Assembly: GCA_963965975.1 (NCBI GenBank)
Contig: OZ014412.1
Coordinates: forward strand, 7,812,708-7,876,707
Origin: Xestospongia bergquistia
Taxonomy: Eukaryota > Porifera > Demospongiae > Haplosclerida > Petrosiidae
DNA: 64,000 nucleotides
Direction of reading: 5' to 3'
Under the pieces are notes generated by a model, which worked only from the letters and a program-made list of their open reading frames with translations, was not told where the DNA came from and ran no database searches. Positions 45,931 to 59,290 of the stretch are shown here, piece by piece. The position numbers and the translations under genes are program-made. Each line of letters opens with the position of its first letter. The first letter of the stretch is position 1.

Positions 45931-48722
45931 TTTTGTATGAGGCATGGAATGTGTTATTAAAATGTTTTTAAGCTGGAATACCATCAAAAAATATATAGTT
46001 TACTTACATTGATAATAGCATTAAAATATTGGTTATTTTCATGTTAAACTGTTTTTACTATACCATGTAAGTTTGTAATACTTATATATAATATACAACT
46101 AGATATATCATTATTTTACAATAGAAGTTACTATGACACACAAAGACATGATACATTAGTAGTGGTCATTTATACTGGAGGTATTGGACAACATTGATAC
46201 TGTAGTTTTACAGTACAATGGATATCAAGAACTGATAATGTTATGGGTCATTAGTACTATGGTATATTGGACTTGTTAGTGTTAACTAATAGTGTTGTAA
46301 TATTGTGCATGACCTCATAGAGAGTGTAGGAGTGTGTGAGGTAAATAATCATAGGACTAAGTAATGACGTGTGTTCTCTTTGCTATTAAATATGTCACTA
46401 CAATGAGTAATAGTGTCTGTGTTAAGTGAAGAATGGAATAGATTAATTCATAGGAAGACAGGATGTAATGGATGAATGGACGGATGGTCCATCCATAATC
46501 TGATGTTCATCCATTCATCTATCTATCCATCCATTCTTCATGCATACATCTGGATGGATAAATAGAAAAAAAGAACAGACAGACAAAAGATAATACATTC
46601 TCTCAAGATCATAGTTATTACTAACACCTACTACTCGATATAAAGTACAAAAGATCATGACACATCTAACACCTTGATCACTCATATTGATGACCTACAC
46701 CTTTATAGACCAACTTCCTAATAAGGTATGTAATATTAGTATAACAGTTATAATATACAGACATAGACACCTATCTGCTACTGGAGTACAACTACTAAAA
46801 ACGACTTTGGAATGATCTAGGGAATGGACTAAATAACTGAATAATTCAATGATACTGGTGACAGTATAAACAATAGTGACATTATGTGACAGAGATGTGA
46901 TATGGTAGCATTGGATTGCAATATTTCAATTGTGTATAGTGTATTTAACAATTGTGATATTTTTAACACTAACAACTCAGTCAGCAAAGAGTTGTTGACA
47001 GGTTGGAGATGATCCAGAACATCTCCTATAATATTATTCATATTAAAGTATCCTTTTATTTAAGTGGGCGTTGTTTCCTTTATTAAAAGTACTACTATTG
47101 CTAAAAATGAATTACATAGTTTATGAAATAGAAAAGACACGGCAATTAATTTTGCATCATCTGATCATTTAAATTTTTCAACAATACGTAATTGATATAC
47201 ACAGAAAAGGAATTTTAGCAAAAGTTGAAGCATCTTAATAATGGTGGTCATCTAAGGATATGATAATGATGAGATGACATATTTCTCGAGAACACCACAT
47301 CGCATAATTTACATCAAAGATCACCACTACTCATGTATAAAGATATGTTAGGTTAATGAGGATAGATGAACAAGCAAGAAGTAATACTATAGAGCTCTTA
47401 GGGCTAGTAAATGCTAAACAAATGAACATCAGTAGTTACCAAGGATGGCAAAATGTAATAGGATCTATAGACTATAGATTATTGAATATAAGTGTTTACA
47501 ACAATGATCTAGCTCTCTCTCTCTCTCTCTCTCTCTCTAGACTCAAGTCAGCTGTTTCAGTCAATAGACATCTATTGGCAACAAAGCATTACCATGGAAA
47601 CTAGTCTATACACAAGAGAGAGACAGAGAGAGCTTTACTTTCTAAGTTATCCTATAGATAATGCAACTAGTACAAACACACACACACTATTAGAATATCA
47701 TGCACAGAGTTGGCGGCTGAACAACACAACAAAATTCAATACATGTATGAGTTCACTTGACTTAATGACTCTAGTACATAGTTACACAAGAAAGTAATCG
47801 ATTACAAGGAAACCACTCAAAGGGGACACTTTTGAAACATTAGAAATGATATCCTCACTATATATATTAATGCTTTAACAAGTGTCCAGAACATAGAGGC
47901 TGTCCTATATTCAATGTGTCCTTATACAAGAGAGTTCACTGAAGATATTTGTCATACAGCAATGTTCCCATATAATTAAAAATGGCAGCAGAACTTACTA
48001 AAAAACCTGTATTATAAGGCTTATTTTTAAACTGAAGTGCAGTAAGCAATTCATGCATATTGTACATCATAAAATATTACAAAGGATTGCAATGCAAATC
48101 CATGTGTAACTGAACAATCTATTTAACACACGAAGGAAACAATGACACCTCTAACACAATATTTCTTTTGACTAGTTAAATCAATTTCAAAACAAATGAT
48201 GACTAAGTTAGTACATGAATAATCAACTCACATTTAAATACAACTTTTGTCTTTCTCTTCTAATGTACCTGTTCTCACTTGTTTAAACGTATTTTGTTGA
48301 TTTGGATGTCTCTATCCATGCAAGAAGAGATGTCACAGTGGGTTCCCTCTGGAAGTGTGACTAGAAACAGCACAGTATTTAGAGGTATTCCAAACACTCT
48401 ACAGTTCGACTTTATATGTTGAGTACTCTCTCTTACAGTAGCTGATGCAGCTAAAGTAGAACCCGAAGCACCTTTGAGAACCGAGACAGTAAATGTAACA
48501 ATTGCAGTTCAAATATATTCAAAAATTCACAGCCTGGTTGAAATTCACAATCGAGATAAACAAAAGATTCGTATATCAAACGTGTTAATACGAGTAGTAG
48601 ATAACTTCCTACGGTCTGGTCTTTCGCTGGAGAGTTCGGTTACCCTGGTACAGTATACTATACTACTGACTTTGATATTTGCCTTACAGAAAAACTGATT
48701 ATGAAGATCCTCCCACAATTTA

Positions 48723-48784
48723 TGACATCACGATACAATCACGTGACTTTGATTAAATTCAATAATGGCAGTATGATCACATGA
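48723..48784 (+). promoter_or_regulatory. Putative SLC37-like promoter/leader: CRE-like site, palindromic E-box, two mini-uORFs
   Basis: TGACATCA (48723-48730, CRE-like) and TCACGTGA (48739-48746, palindromic E-box of USF/MITF type) lie just upstream of the coding start. Two tiny upstream frames follow: ATG GCA GTA TGA at 48765-48776 and ATG ATC ACA TGA at 48773-48784, the latter overlapping the first in-frame ATG at 48781. The uORFs matter only if transcription starts upstream of 48765, which the sequence cannot show. Confidence 0.35.
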
Positions 48785-48813
48785 TTGAAGGTGTGGCTGT
48801 CAAAACAAGAAGA

Positions 48814-51800
48814 ATGAGTGCAGGAGAAAAGCAAGCACTTTTAGGCAACACTATCCAAGAACCATCTCGCAGAGAATGTTGGTACCAACCTTTAGCAGTC
48901 AACAAAAAGAAAATACCTTTGGGGGCGTGGTTGTTAGCGTACTTTCCTGTGATCAACCATTTCCCCCGGATCAGGTGAGATAAGTGCTTTTGAGACTTTG
49001 AGCTAGAATTGCAAAAGACTCTCTAACTGCATCACTTTTAATAGTATTTTAGTATTTTAAAGCATTTCTAGTATAGATGTACTATGTGCCATGCTGTTTG
49101 GCTTATCTATTGCTTAAATGCAAGTCCAGTTGCAGAATGCATATAGACAAGACAATTATTGCATAGTCTATGCTATATTTTAATAGAAATAACAGTCAGA
49201 GGAGTTATTATGCTATTGTATCACAGAAAAATACCTAATTTATTGACAGAAACTGAGAGAGAGAGAGAAATACGATAAATATTATAAGCATGTATATATC
49301 ACCTTCTAATATATTCTGGTTATCTTCTACATAATAATACCATTTATCATTTGTAATTAAACTGTAATTTGATGAGTGCCAAAGGTCATCATCCATAATC
49401 CTATTATAAATGTACTTTTCACTGTAGTTTTCGAGTGATGGTTCTTTTCTTGACATTCCTCTGCTACACTTGCTACCATCTCTCAAGGAAACCATTCAGT
49501 GTTGTCAAGGTAGTTCAATTTACCTTTCGCTTTCTCTGTCAATTTCCGCCTCCCCTTATGTAAAGTTATTTTAAGTACAATATTTGATATCATTATCTTA
49601 CTCCAATAATTCATTATTAAGTCATTAAGTTAAAACGGGCTATAGATAGACCTCCAGTTTTAAAGCCTTATTCAAGACTTACTGCACAGTTATTTAGGGA
49701 TTTATTCTCTGAGGATTTTAGCTTGACATTTTATGCAATATTTTATGCAACTGTCTACAGTTGCTTAGATTTATTCCCAAGGATTTTATTTTGCTAAGCA
49801 CCTTCGCATGTAACTAAATGAAGACACTAATAATGCATTGAAAGAATGAGTAATTGACTAGAATGTAATATTTTTATTTTTATAGACTGTTTTTGCTCCT
49901 AATTGTACACATAATTCCAATTCTGATGATAATGACACTTTCCTGTTAAATACCAACACAAGTCCGACACCTGCTCCAGGCTGGAAGCCCTTCAGTAAGT
50001 ATATATAGAACATTATTAGATGGTACTGCTGTTAACTGCTTTATTATGACTATAGCCTTTGTGTCTCTACATGTTTTGTTAGTGCTGGGACATTAAGTGT
50101 TTAATTTAGTGTTGACATCACAGTTTAGCGTTTGAATAACATTACACATTAATCTGAGAGCATATATTATTCATGTCTAGTAGCTTGTGTCTGTAACCAA
50201 TGAAGCATTTTGTCTAATATATTCTACAAATCTAATATTAATTTGACTTTTGTTTTAAGGAATTGTACCATGGTATAATAGTAACACCAGATATCTGCTA
50301 GTACAGTCTGTTTACTCAGTAGAGAATATTATTAGAATACATATGACATGCATTTCTAGTGCTACTTTTTTGACCAGGAGTAAGGGGATAAGTGATTTTT
50401 ATCTCCTATAGATGATGGTGATCATTGTAATACCATATTAGGAAGTGTGGACTATTCTTGGTTGTTTACTTACGCAATTGCCATGTTTTTTAGGTAAGAT
50501 ATTAAAGCATGATGACCTTCTCTCTCACTAATGTGTTATGTGTTGATTGTAACAATACATTTAAAGTTATGTCAGTCTCTTTATTTCTCTCTCTCTCTCT
50601 CTCTTTCAGTGGAATGATTGGAGATCGGATGGATCTACGTTATTTTCTAACAATTGGAATGATAGGTACAAATTAATATAATTTAATGAATTATTAACAC
50701 ATAATGGTGTCATTTTTAATAGGTAGTGGTATTGCAACAGGATTATTGGGTGTTGCTTATTATGCTCATATTCATCATCTGTATTATTTCATCATAGTAC
50801 AGATATTTGGTGGTATGATGCAGGTTGGTCATAAAGTCTCTGAAACTGATTTAATTATTTCTTATATTTCAAGTCTACTGGATGGCCGGGAGTGGTAGCT
50901 GTTATGGGTAATTGGTTTGGAAAACAAGGTCGTGGGTTTCTCATGGGGATCTGGAACTCTCATACATCCTTGGGAAACATATTAGGTACCATAATTCCAG
51001 CAGTTTGGGCTCAAGAAGGCAAAAACTGGTAAAAATTTAATGACACTATTATGTATTGACATTGTTATTATCTAGGTCATGGTCATTTCTTGTACCTGGA
51101 TTTATTATGATTGGAGCTGGAATTATTATGTTCTTATTTCTAGTTGTAGGTAAGAATATACACTGAATTATCACTGTATATGTACATGTATATAGCCATA
51201 TAGAAAGTTGAACAATATAGGACTAGATCTTGACTCTTGAATATAGATCTCTTCTACATTCTTTTATGATATATTTTATTGCATACATCACAAAACTACA
51301 ATAGAAGTATTTCCTTTCTTTATCTCTCTCTCAGATCCTAATTATGTTGGACTAGCTCCACCCACCCACCACTTGGTACGTGTATGATAGTTTCTTTGTA
51401 CATGAATAATTATTATTTTTTCATTATTAAGGACTCTAACACTACCCCTAACTCACAATCATCTGTTCCCACATCTCCTACCAGTTCAAAACCCCATTAT
51501 GACGGTATTGAATGACATAGTATAGTATTATTAGACAGAATGTTATATGTACATACATGTGTTGTTTGATTGTATGTTCAAAAAGAACTGATTACCAGAC
51601 AAGCTGGAATTTTGGTTTCTTTTTAGGGCTAACTACAGAAGATACAAAGACAGCGACAATTCTGATGTCTAGTGATGAAGAGGAAAACATTAAAGAGAGT
51701 AAAAAAGCAACAAGAAAGTCATCTGTTGCCTCTATTACCAGTTATATTAAGGTATGACCATGATCCTTATTTTAATCCTTAACCAACATATTTAGACTAC

Positions 51801-54005
51801 CAGTCCAATGAGAATTATAACTGGTAACAAAGAAGAAGGAGCCATTGGATTTGTTGGAGCTATCATGATTCCAGTGAGCTCCTCAACATAAGTCACTGTA
51901 GTCAACTTGTATATTAAGCTTACAGTTAATGCATAAATCTCCAGTCTCTTTACATGAGTTCTGACTAATTCTGATTTATCTTTTTCATTAGGGTGTATTG
52001 GAGTTTGCTTTTGCCCTCTTCTTCTCAAAATTAGTTGCATATACTTTCTTGTTTTGGTTGCCATACTATGTTGAAAATACTCGTAAGTGAATGATCTTGT
52101 ATCCTTGCCAAACATTCTTCCTCTCTCTCTCTCTCTCTCTCTAGCTATTGGGGGCAAAAAGTTGTCAGACAAAAATGCAGATCTATTATCTACTCTCTTT
52201 GATGTTGGTGGTATCATTGGTAAGTTGATATTTGGCTGGTGTCCATAAATCACTCACTGTGTACTCCATTCTCTCAGGTGGAATTTTGACTGGTGGACTC
52301 TCTGATGTTATAAATGCCCGTGCTATTACATGTACATTGATGTTATATCTCTCTGTTCCTGCTGTAAGTTAGACAGTATTCTAAAAACAATATCACTTTC
52401 AATGTGTAAATTTAGTTTTATAATTATTTTCAAACAACAATGTCGACAGACCTCACTAAGATAGAAAAATTGTTGTGCCATTAAATGAAAATATTTTGAC
52501 AATAACATTAGGTGTCCACATATCCAATTTGTTACTGTTAGAGTGTGTAGTTGTTAATGATATTAAGTTAAGCTCATAGTGCCCTATATCATTAACTGAC
52601 AGCATGTGGTAGTTAAAAACCTCTTGAAAGGAGTTTCAATACTTAACAATAGTTGACGTTATTATTATTTATTTCTAGCTGTTTATGTATCGCTATTTTG
52701 GGAATATCAACATCACTTATTCTATTGGTAAGGAGTCTTGTTTTTCTCAATTGTCCATTGACTTATCTATTGACTCATTCACTCATTTATTTATCAATTC
52801 AGCCATTGATTCACTCATTCATCTAGTTTCTCCTCTATCAATTCATTCATTAATTTGTTCATTTAAACATTCTTGCTATTAATTTATTACAATTGTATCT
52901 ACCTCTATATAACTCTATATTCCATTATATCTATCCATTATTTGATCAATGAACCATCTCTACTAACTATAGTGTTAATGATATTTTGTGGACTCTTTGT
53001 TAATGGACCATATGCCTGTATAACAACTGCTGTATCAAGTGATTTGGTAAGAAATTAAATCTGTTATAAAATAGCTATAATTAAATTTGGTATATCAGTA
53101 ATATTAACAATATATAATAATATATACTACTACATGAACTATTAATAATTATTATGTTTGGGTTAGTAATACATATACAATATATCTAGAATTAAATGGA
53201 GAATAGTAATAATATCTTTATCATAGTATCGACTATATTTATTTTGGTAACCATTATGTTATCATGTATAGATATGTGTTCATTGGAACCTCCCATCAAG
53301 AGACACTGCATGCATACACAAGACAATTGTTTAAGTCACATGCTAATATTATTTGACCTCTATATAAAGGACACTTCTATACTAAGATTAATTATAAGGT
53401 TTACTCATGTGCATACAGTATATAACATATTAAATAAACGAGTCTGTTTTGCTTTTAGGGAACTCACAAGTCATTGCATGGGAATCAAAAAGCTAAGGCC
53501 ACAGTATCTGCTATTATTGATGGTACAGGATCTCTTGGTATGTATAAAGAGGTCAATATTATTAATATTAGTTATTTTGTACATATAGGTGCTGCTCTAG
53601 GACCACTTTTAACTGGCTGGATATCAGATGACTTTGTAAGATTTTTGGTTCCTAACTAAACCAATCTCTTTATTCATTCATTCATTATTCTGTGATCAAC
53701 CAAGCATATCATAAATTTAATGATCTTTTATTCTATACAATGATTTTATACATTGACCACACAGTCTGTGGCCATATATCAATTCACCTCGGTATTATCT
53801 TTTTCAGGGCTGGAATAGTGTATTTTACTTACTAATGACTTCTTGTTTTCTTTCATCGCTGGTATGTTCATATATTTGATTAACTCTCAATTATTCTCTC
53901 CCTTTTATTTTTGGACTTTAGCTTCTCACCAGATTAGTTATCAATGAAGTTAGAACATTATTTAAGAAATTAAGTGATAAATTTACTACTAGAGAACTTG
54001 AATAG
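48814..54005 (+). CDS. SLC37-like sugar-phosphate/phosphate exchanger (MFS)
   Basis: 21 coding exons with mostly 50-300 bp introns join in frame; from MSAGEKQALLG (48814, better start context) 591 aa, from the weaker upstream ATG at 48781 602 aa. Exons include 49428-49509, 49886-49994, 50412-50493, 50610-50665, 50723-50823, 50874-51028, 51076-51149, 53459-53537 and 53922-54005. Motifs typical of SLC37: YHLSRKPFSVVK after TM1, GNWFGKQGRGFLMGIWNSHT, FSKLVAYTFLFWLPYYV, LSTLFDVGGIIG, GTHKSLHGN and AIIDGTGSLGAALGPLLTG. The first luminal loop carries N-glycosylation sites, and the central loop is long and Ser-rich (SSDEEENIKES). SLC37 proteins exchange glucose-6-phosphate or similar for phosphate, usually across the ER membrane; which paralogue this is I cannot say. 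Confidence 0.92.
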
Positions 54006-54224
54006 TTTTGTTTTATTGTATATTGTTATAATTTTTGGGTCACTCACAGATGAGCTGCCCAGCCACCCTAATGGCTTACGAATGCAGGCGAGCCACGCCC
54101 TTCGCCTTTTGCAAAGTCCGGAAGACACACCCTCTCATCACCCAGATCAGACCATATTATTATGCATTATGTAATGATCATGTGAATACGACATGAACAA
54201 GCTTATTCTTGTTAAGACAACATT

Positions 54225-56575
54225 TTGAAAATAATGAATAACGAAGAGAAAACATCCCTGTTGTCTACTAAGAAAGATTCAAGTCCAGACAAATCTGATC
54301 AGTCTCAAACTGATACTTCATCTTTCCAGTGGTCTGATTGTCTTCCTCCTAAAAATGGAGGACTTGGTCGATGGTTACATCTAAGACTCTTTCCTGTTGA
54401 ACTTTGTAGCTTTTTATTTCTTTTTACTGTTTACTTTCAAATGCAGGTGTACCAACAGTATTACTTTCAGCGAATAATGAAACAGTCAATAAGAGATTAT
54501 TATTCTAACATCTCCGATCAGTCCGATGAACTAAATATAAGCTTAGCATTGGATGATATCTGTTTAAATCAAGATCAAATTGTTAACTTGACAAATAACA
54601 AGACCTTTGTTATTGGTCAGAAAAAGGTTAATGTCATAAGTATGATAACTACGCTTGTAAGTTTAGTACCAAGTATTGTGACTTCGTTGTTGGTGGCTCC
54701 CCTTTCTGATCGATTTGGACGTAAGCCAATTTTGATGTTAGTTTTTATTGGACAAATTATCGGATTAGTTATTGGTGTTTTGATAGTCGAATTAAAATTG
54801 AGTATGTATATCTTTTTAGTAAGTGCTTTTAGTACTGGTATATGTGGTGGATTTGGAGTGATAATGGCTACTGTTTTTGCCTATATCACAGATGTGACTC
54901 CAAAACGATGGCTGACGATTCGTATGGGGATACTGGAAGCATCTATTTTTGTTGGTACGGCAACCAGCTCTGCTGCTTCTGATAAATGGATAGAGAAAAT
55001 GAATTGTGATTTCCGACCAATGGTTTGGTTTATATTGACGATAGTGGCGTTGGGGTTTTTGTATTCTATTGTAATTCCTGAATCACTAACTAAGGAGGTC
55101 AAACTTAAAAATAAAGGAAACTCTGGGCATAATTTTAAATCTATGATTCGAGGAGCTAAAATATTATGTTGTCCTTCATACATTGGGTTTTCAAAATTGT
55201 GGAAGTTTTGGATTGCTATTTTCATCATGATTCTAGCTATGATAAATGAGACCGGTCTTACAGAAATATCAAGTTATTTCTTACATAACAAACCATTAGA
55301 ATGGACCTACAGTATCATAGGGAATTATCTTGCTGTTAGTTCTGTCTCACACATGTTGGCTTTGCTTGGTCTTCTGCCTATTTTAGTGCTTTTAAAAATT
55401 CCAGATGCTATCATTATATTAATTGGTGTTCTCTTTGCATGTGGTATGAGCATCTTTATAGCTCTACTCACTAAATCATGGGAGATGTTTCTTGGTAAGC
55501 TAATCATACAAAGTGTGGACATCCTATTTAAAACCATGTTCTTTTTTGGTCTTATTACAGCTGGAGTTATTATTGGCATAGAAGCTATTATAGCTCCTGG
55601 TCTGAGATCAATAATGGCACGTATGATAAATAAAGATGACCTTGGTAAGTTGAATTGTGAAGTAGCTTTAAACATAATGTTACTGGTACTATAGTTGCTG
55701 ACTATGCACTGAGTATAAACAGATAGTGCTCAGTTCATTTCATGAATTGTTACTATAACTTTCACTAGGTGTTGCTCAAAAATTATGAACATTAGCACAT
55801 GTTAAAAACCGATCAGTTCAATATCGCTTAATTTTTACTTACATTATAACCAATAATTATGGTAAGAGATTTGGACTAGTTTTAGATGACTACAGCATAG
55901 TATAACTGGTCCCTAATTGCTGACTCTTGTTTTGTCTCAGTCTCCATCTCCCAATTCAATCCAGTCTGTGTTTTGTCTAATGATAATTTTAAACATGTAT
56001 GCCCCTCCCCTCTCTCATGTGTCTTCATAATATATTATGTATAATATTGTGATAGATATTATTGGGGTATTTGAACTTGTAATAAACTGGTTTTAGATTC
56101 TTGTACACTCAAAAATGACAAACACTTTGTATATATCTATAGCAGATTATGAACTTATCTCATTATTTTACAGGTGCTGCATTTTCTGTTGTAGCTGCTT
56201 TCCAATTGTTAGCCACTGTCATAGCAACTGTTGTGTTCAATCAGTTGTACACTCCACAAACTGCCTCAGGAGACTATCTTCGAAGTCCTAAGATTGTCTA
56301 TTGGTTTGCAGCTGTATTATGGGGACTTGCTATCATACTAACACTGTATGTATATCACTAGATAATGATGGAGATAGATCATTAGATGGTTGGACGTATG
56401 GTAGAATGTCGTGAGCAATATATATATATATGAATTAATGAACTATACAGATATGTTTCTTTATGATAATATATTTTACAGTTTATTAGTTCTCTTTCCC
56501 GAGAAGAAGGCAAAAAGAAAGACAGAGTTAGCAGACAGTAACGGCCACAATAATACAAGAGACAGCATTCAATAA
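54225..56575 (+). CDS. SLC46-like MFS transporter (PCFT/HCP1 family)
   Basis: Three exons, 54225-55644, 56174-56345 and 56482-56575, join in phase to 561 aa; a second in-frame Met lies three codons in. The cytoplasmic N-terminus has SLLSTKK. TM1 carries VELCSFLFLFTVYFQMQVYQ, followed by a glycosylatable loop (NIS, NLT, NKT). The MFS loop 2-3 signature is clear (APLSDRFGRKPILML), as are ICGGFGVIMATVFAYITDVT and the C-terminal half. SLC46 members move folate, other anions or muropeptide-like molecules with protons at plasma or lysosomal membranes. Substrate here is unknown. It starts 219 bp after the SLC37-like gene on the same strand. The final exon encodes FPEKKAKRKTELADSNG and the stop. Confidence 0.88.
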
Positions 56576-56945
56576 CAAACAGATTTTCAATATAATATCA
56601 TTCTATGTGCTACATTTTATATGGATGTTAATTTGAAAATGAAGTCTGGCTCTACATACAGCATCACTTGTGTTTATTGTTCAGTGCACATTGTTTCTAA
56701 GAAAGTGATATGAAGTAATACAATAACTAGTGCTTTTTAAGCCTTTAATAATTCCAAAACAGAGTTTGCTAATAATTGACTGGGATTGACTTCCTTTTGA
56801 CGACAGAAAACTTATGATTATTATTACAGGTGTTACTGATCATTATGTATGTCTTATTTATTTGTACAGTCAATTGAATTTGAATCACAGATTAGTACTA
56901 GTAGCTTTTTACTAAGATGATGGGCCTTATTAAACCAATTAAGTA

Positions 56946-57275
56946 ATGCTCTTAGGAAAAGAGATCATCATATTCAGTTTTCAAAGTTCTTTCAAAAAGC
57001 ATGCACTAACTAGAACAGAAGGCAATACTTTGGAACATTTGAGGAGAATCAAGCAGAAACCATTAAAATCAGTGCCAAATGAACTTAAAGCCATCTGCAT
57101 GGAAGTTGTCCAATTACTCAAAAGGGAATCTGACCTTGAGTCTTTATCTGCTGCTCTTGCTTACACAGATAGAAATGAATGTGAAAGCAAGCCAATTTTG
57201 AGGTGTCATTTGCACCGTCGAATAGCAGCTCCCACTATTGTAACAGAGACTTATTTGATGCCAGAGAACATCTAG
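56946..57275 (+). CDS. Hypothetical protein, possibly transposon-derived
   Basis: 109-codon open frame (MLLGKEIIIFSFQSSFKKHA to LMPENI) that I do not recognise. It has Lys/Arg- and Glu-rich helical stretches (LKAICMEVVQLLKRESDLES) and no signal peptide or membrane segment. It lies inside the duplicated block; the other copy (61505 onward) is frameshifted. It could be an exon or remnant of a repeat-encoded protein rather than a host gene. Confidence 0.35.
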   Translation: MLLGKEIIIFSFQSSFKKHALTRTEGNTLEHLRRIKQKPLKSVPNELKAICMEVVQLLKRESDLESLSAALAYTDRNECESKPILRCHLHRRIAAPTIVTETYLMPENI

Positions 57276-57609
57276 ATACAGCAATACAGCAAACTGAACA
57301 GATAACTCCAAATGTTGACATTATCTATACATTACGATTCTTTGTCACTCTCCTCTAAAAATGGCCTAAGATGATAAGTAGCGAAATCACTTCAAATTTT
57401 TTATGAAGTTAGCTATATAGGTCCTTGTTAAGTAAAGTAATTGTTTGTGTCCAGAAATGATGTTAAAATCTGTAATAAAATCTAAACAGATTCTTTAATT
57501 TACATGTACATTTATTAGTAGAACAGAGGATATTATATAAACAGGGGGTAGGAATGAAGTTTAAGTTGGGGGGCTGACCTTATATTTAGTTGCATTATAT
57601 TATTAAAGA

Positions 57610-57816
57610 TCAAAAATGACCAAAAAAATTAATTTGTCTGTCATTATAGGAAACAAACTCTTTAGCTATTTCTAATAAGTTTATGTTATCAGTACAGTCC
57701 TTATGTGTATGTAACAACATGACATGGTTTAATCGGTCTTTGGTCATAGTACTTTGTAGGTTATTTTTTAGTCGGTGTAAGGTTGAAAAAGTGCATTCCG
57801 CTGTAGCAGAAGTCAT
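57610..57816 (-). mobile_element. hAT transposase C-terminal (dimerisation) fragment
   Basis: The minus strand reads SATAECTFSTLHRLKNNLQS, then TMTKDRLNHVMLLHTHKD and a stop. This is the hallmark C-terminal block of hAT-family/ZMYM1-like transposases (Ser-x-x-Glu-Arg/Cys-x-Phe-Ser, Leu-Lys-x-x-Leu-Arg-Ser-Thr-Met, Arg-Leu). The catalytic domain is absent, so it is a 3' remnant. The duplicate at 62170-62325 has lost about 45 bp of this block. Confidence 0.8.
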
Positions 57817-58921
57817 TGGTACAGTTAGATACAGTCTAATTAGGTTAACACAATAACCGCTTCAGTGAAGTGGTTATAGTCTTGAGTACAAATCAGGGGG
57901 GCTCAGCCCTTGACTTAAAGTTGGGGGGTTTCAGCTCCCCCTGCCACCCTTTCCTACCCCTACGTCTCCATTAACATAAGTGAATACCTTGACGAGCATC
58001 ATTATGCCATTGTCCCATCAATAATACATTTTGTCCTTAACTTTTTAACAGGACGGCTGCTGGATCTACGTGATACAACAATACTCGCTCTTCCAATTTA
58101 ACTTACTAGCTATCTGGTATGGTTGCAAACAAGAACAAAACGGCTTATGTAAATTTTTGTCCTACCAGACCAAAATGGCTAATTCCAATTGTGCTAACCT
58201 TAGAAGAATGCAGTAGACTGACAAACAATACTTGTATAATATCCAGGAAAGTATCAAAGAGAGAGAGATGACTTTGATCTGTTAGATAAAGTTTACCTGT
58301 ATATTGTGGAAAAAAACATTTAGAAGAATACACTGGTACTAGAAAAAGACAAATAAGGACAAAGACAATGTTATCCTAGCTGGAGCATTACCACTCACTT
58401 CAAACCATTAGACACTTTTTATATCCATCAACCTATTTTTATAGTTCTTTTTATTAGTGGTAAATTATAGCAGAGCCTAGAGAAAATCCACTTGACTCTA
58501 GTATTGTTCAAAAGGATGCTTGAGTCTCATCAGCAATAGCAATGGTGACATGTATAGTTATAGTAATAGCGCCAACAGCTATAAACCAAACAAGGAAATA
58601 CAGGAGGTACTCAAATTTTAAATAATTGCCATTTTAACCATAAATAATATTTTTAATATCATGTCTTAATTTTTTAAACATATTGTCAATATGAAAATTT
58701 GAATACATCTAACAAACCAGTCAAACTTGTTAAACCAGTTAAAGAATTATTATCTGATAAAATTGATGTTATGCTTTGTAATACCAATTGCATGTTTTAT
58801 GTATACCATACAACTTAAAGGAAGTTTATGAAATCTTCTCTATAAAACACTGACGAGTTATTCCTTCCAATGGTTAGTTAGATTTTATAAAAAAAGTTAA
58901 ATTTATAATAAATAAAAAACA

Positions 58922-59290
58922 TGTTGTGTTGCCCAAACGATTCCTACTCGCTCACCCACTCAGGCTTCCACTTAGGCTCCAGGATTCCCTGCTATTGCTA
59001 GCTGGGACCGCCACCTGGCTTGGCTTGGTAACCCTCGTCTTCGCGAGGTAATCCTGGCTGGAGCATCGCCCTAACTTAAAACCAGCCGTACGGGATTCCA
59101 GCTCTTAGGGAATGTCGCATTCAGGAACCGGGAACCACAAATACACCAGCCTCTTCTCGTTTAAAGGGAGACTACCAGCCCTATCCTAGTCGGCCTTTCG
59201 GATACTCCGAAGAGTATGCTGGTAACCATCTCAGAGGTCTGATGCATTGCAGAACGCTGGCCCACAACACAACCTATCCAAGGTTGTTTT
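58922..59290. other. Unexplained GC-rich segment, duplicated at 63508-63870
   Basis: About 370 bp of clearly higher GC than the AT-rich surroundings, with sharp edges (after a run of aataaaaaac and before ttttcatttcc). It holds short stem-forming sequence such as cctcgtcttcgcgagg. Frames on both strands have stops, and it is not a tRNA or 5S gene that I can recognise. Copy 1 has ctggcttggcttggtaacc where copy 2 has ctggcttggtaacc. A non-autonomous element or fragment of foreign or repeated DNA is possible. Confidence 0.55.

Larger units (their letters stand above)
42064..48719. other. 6.6-kb intergenic or 5' UTR/intron region without a supported gene
   Basis: It must contain the non-coding 5' exon and promoter of the RhoGEF gene, which I cannot locate. 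Several frames of 60-90 codons occur (for example 44580-44858, 47356-47604, 48474-48698) but none shows a recognisable domain or a convincing exon chain. 48318-48695 is the most coding-like: a Met frame, an AG acceptor near 48438 and a further open frame. Repeats are listed separately; a (CA)n run lies at 45400-45430 and a (CT)n run near 47516-47540. Confidence 0.5.

Noticed and set aside
54881..55675. Minus-strand frames of 115 and 116 codons
   Set aside because: Antisense shadows of the long first exon of the SLC46-like gene.
58922..59290. rRNA or tRNA gene in the GC-rich segment
   Set aside because: I could not fit tRNA A/B boxes with a cloverleaf, nor recognisable 5S or large rRNA signatures.
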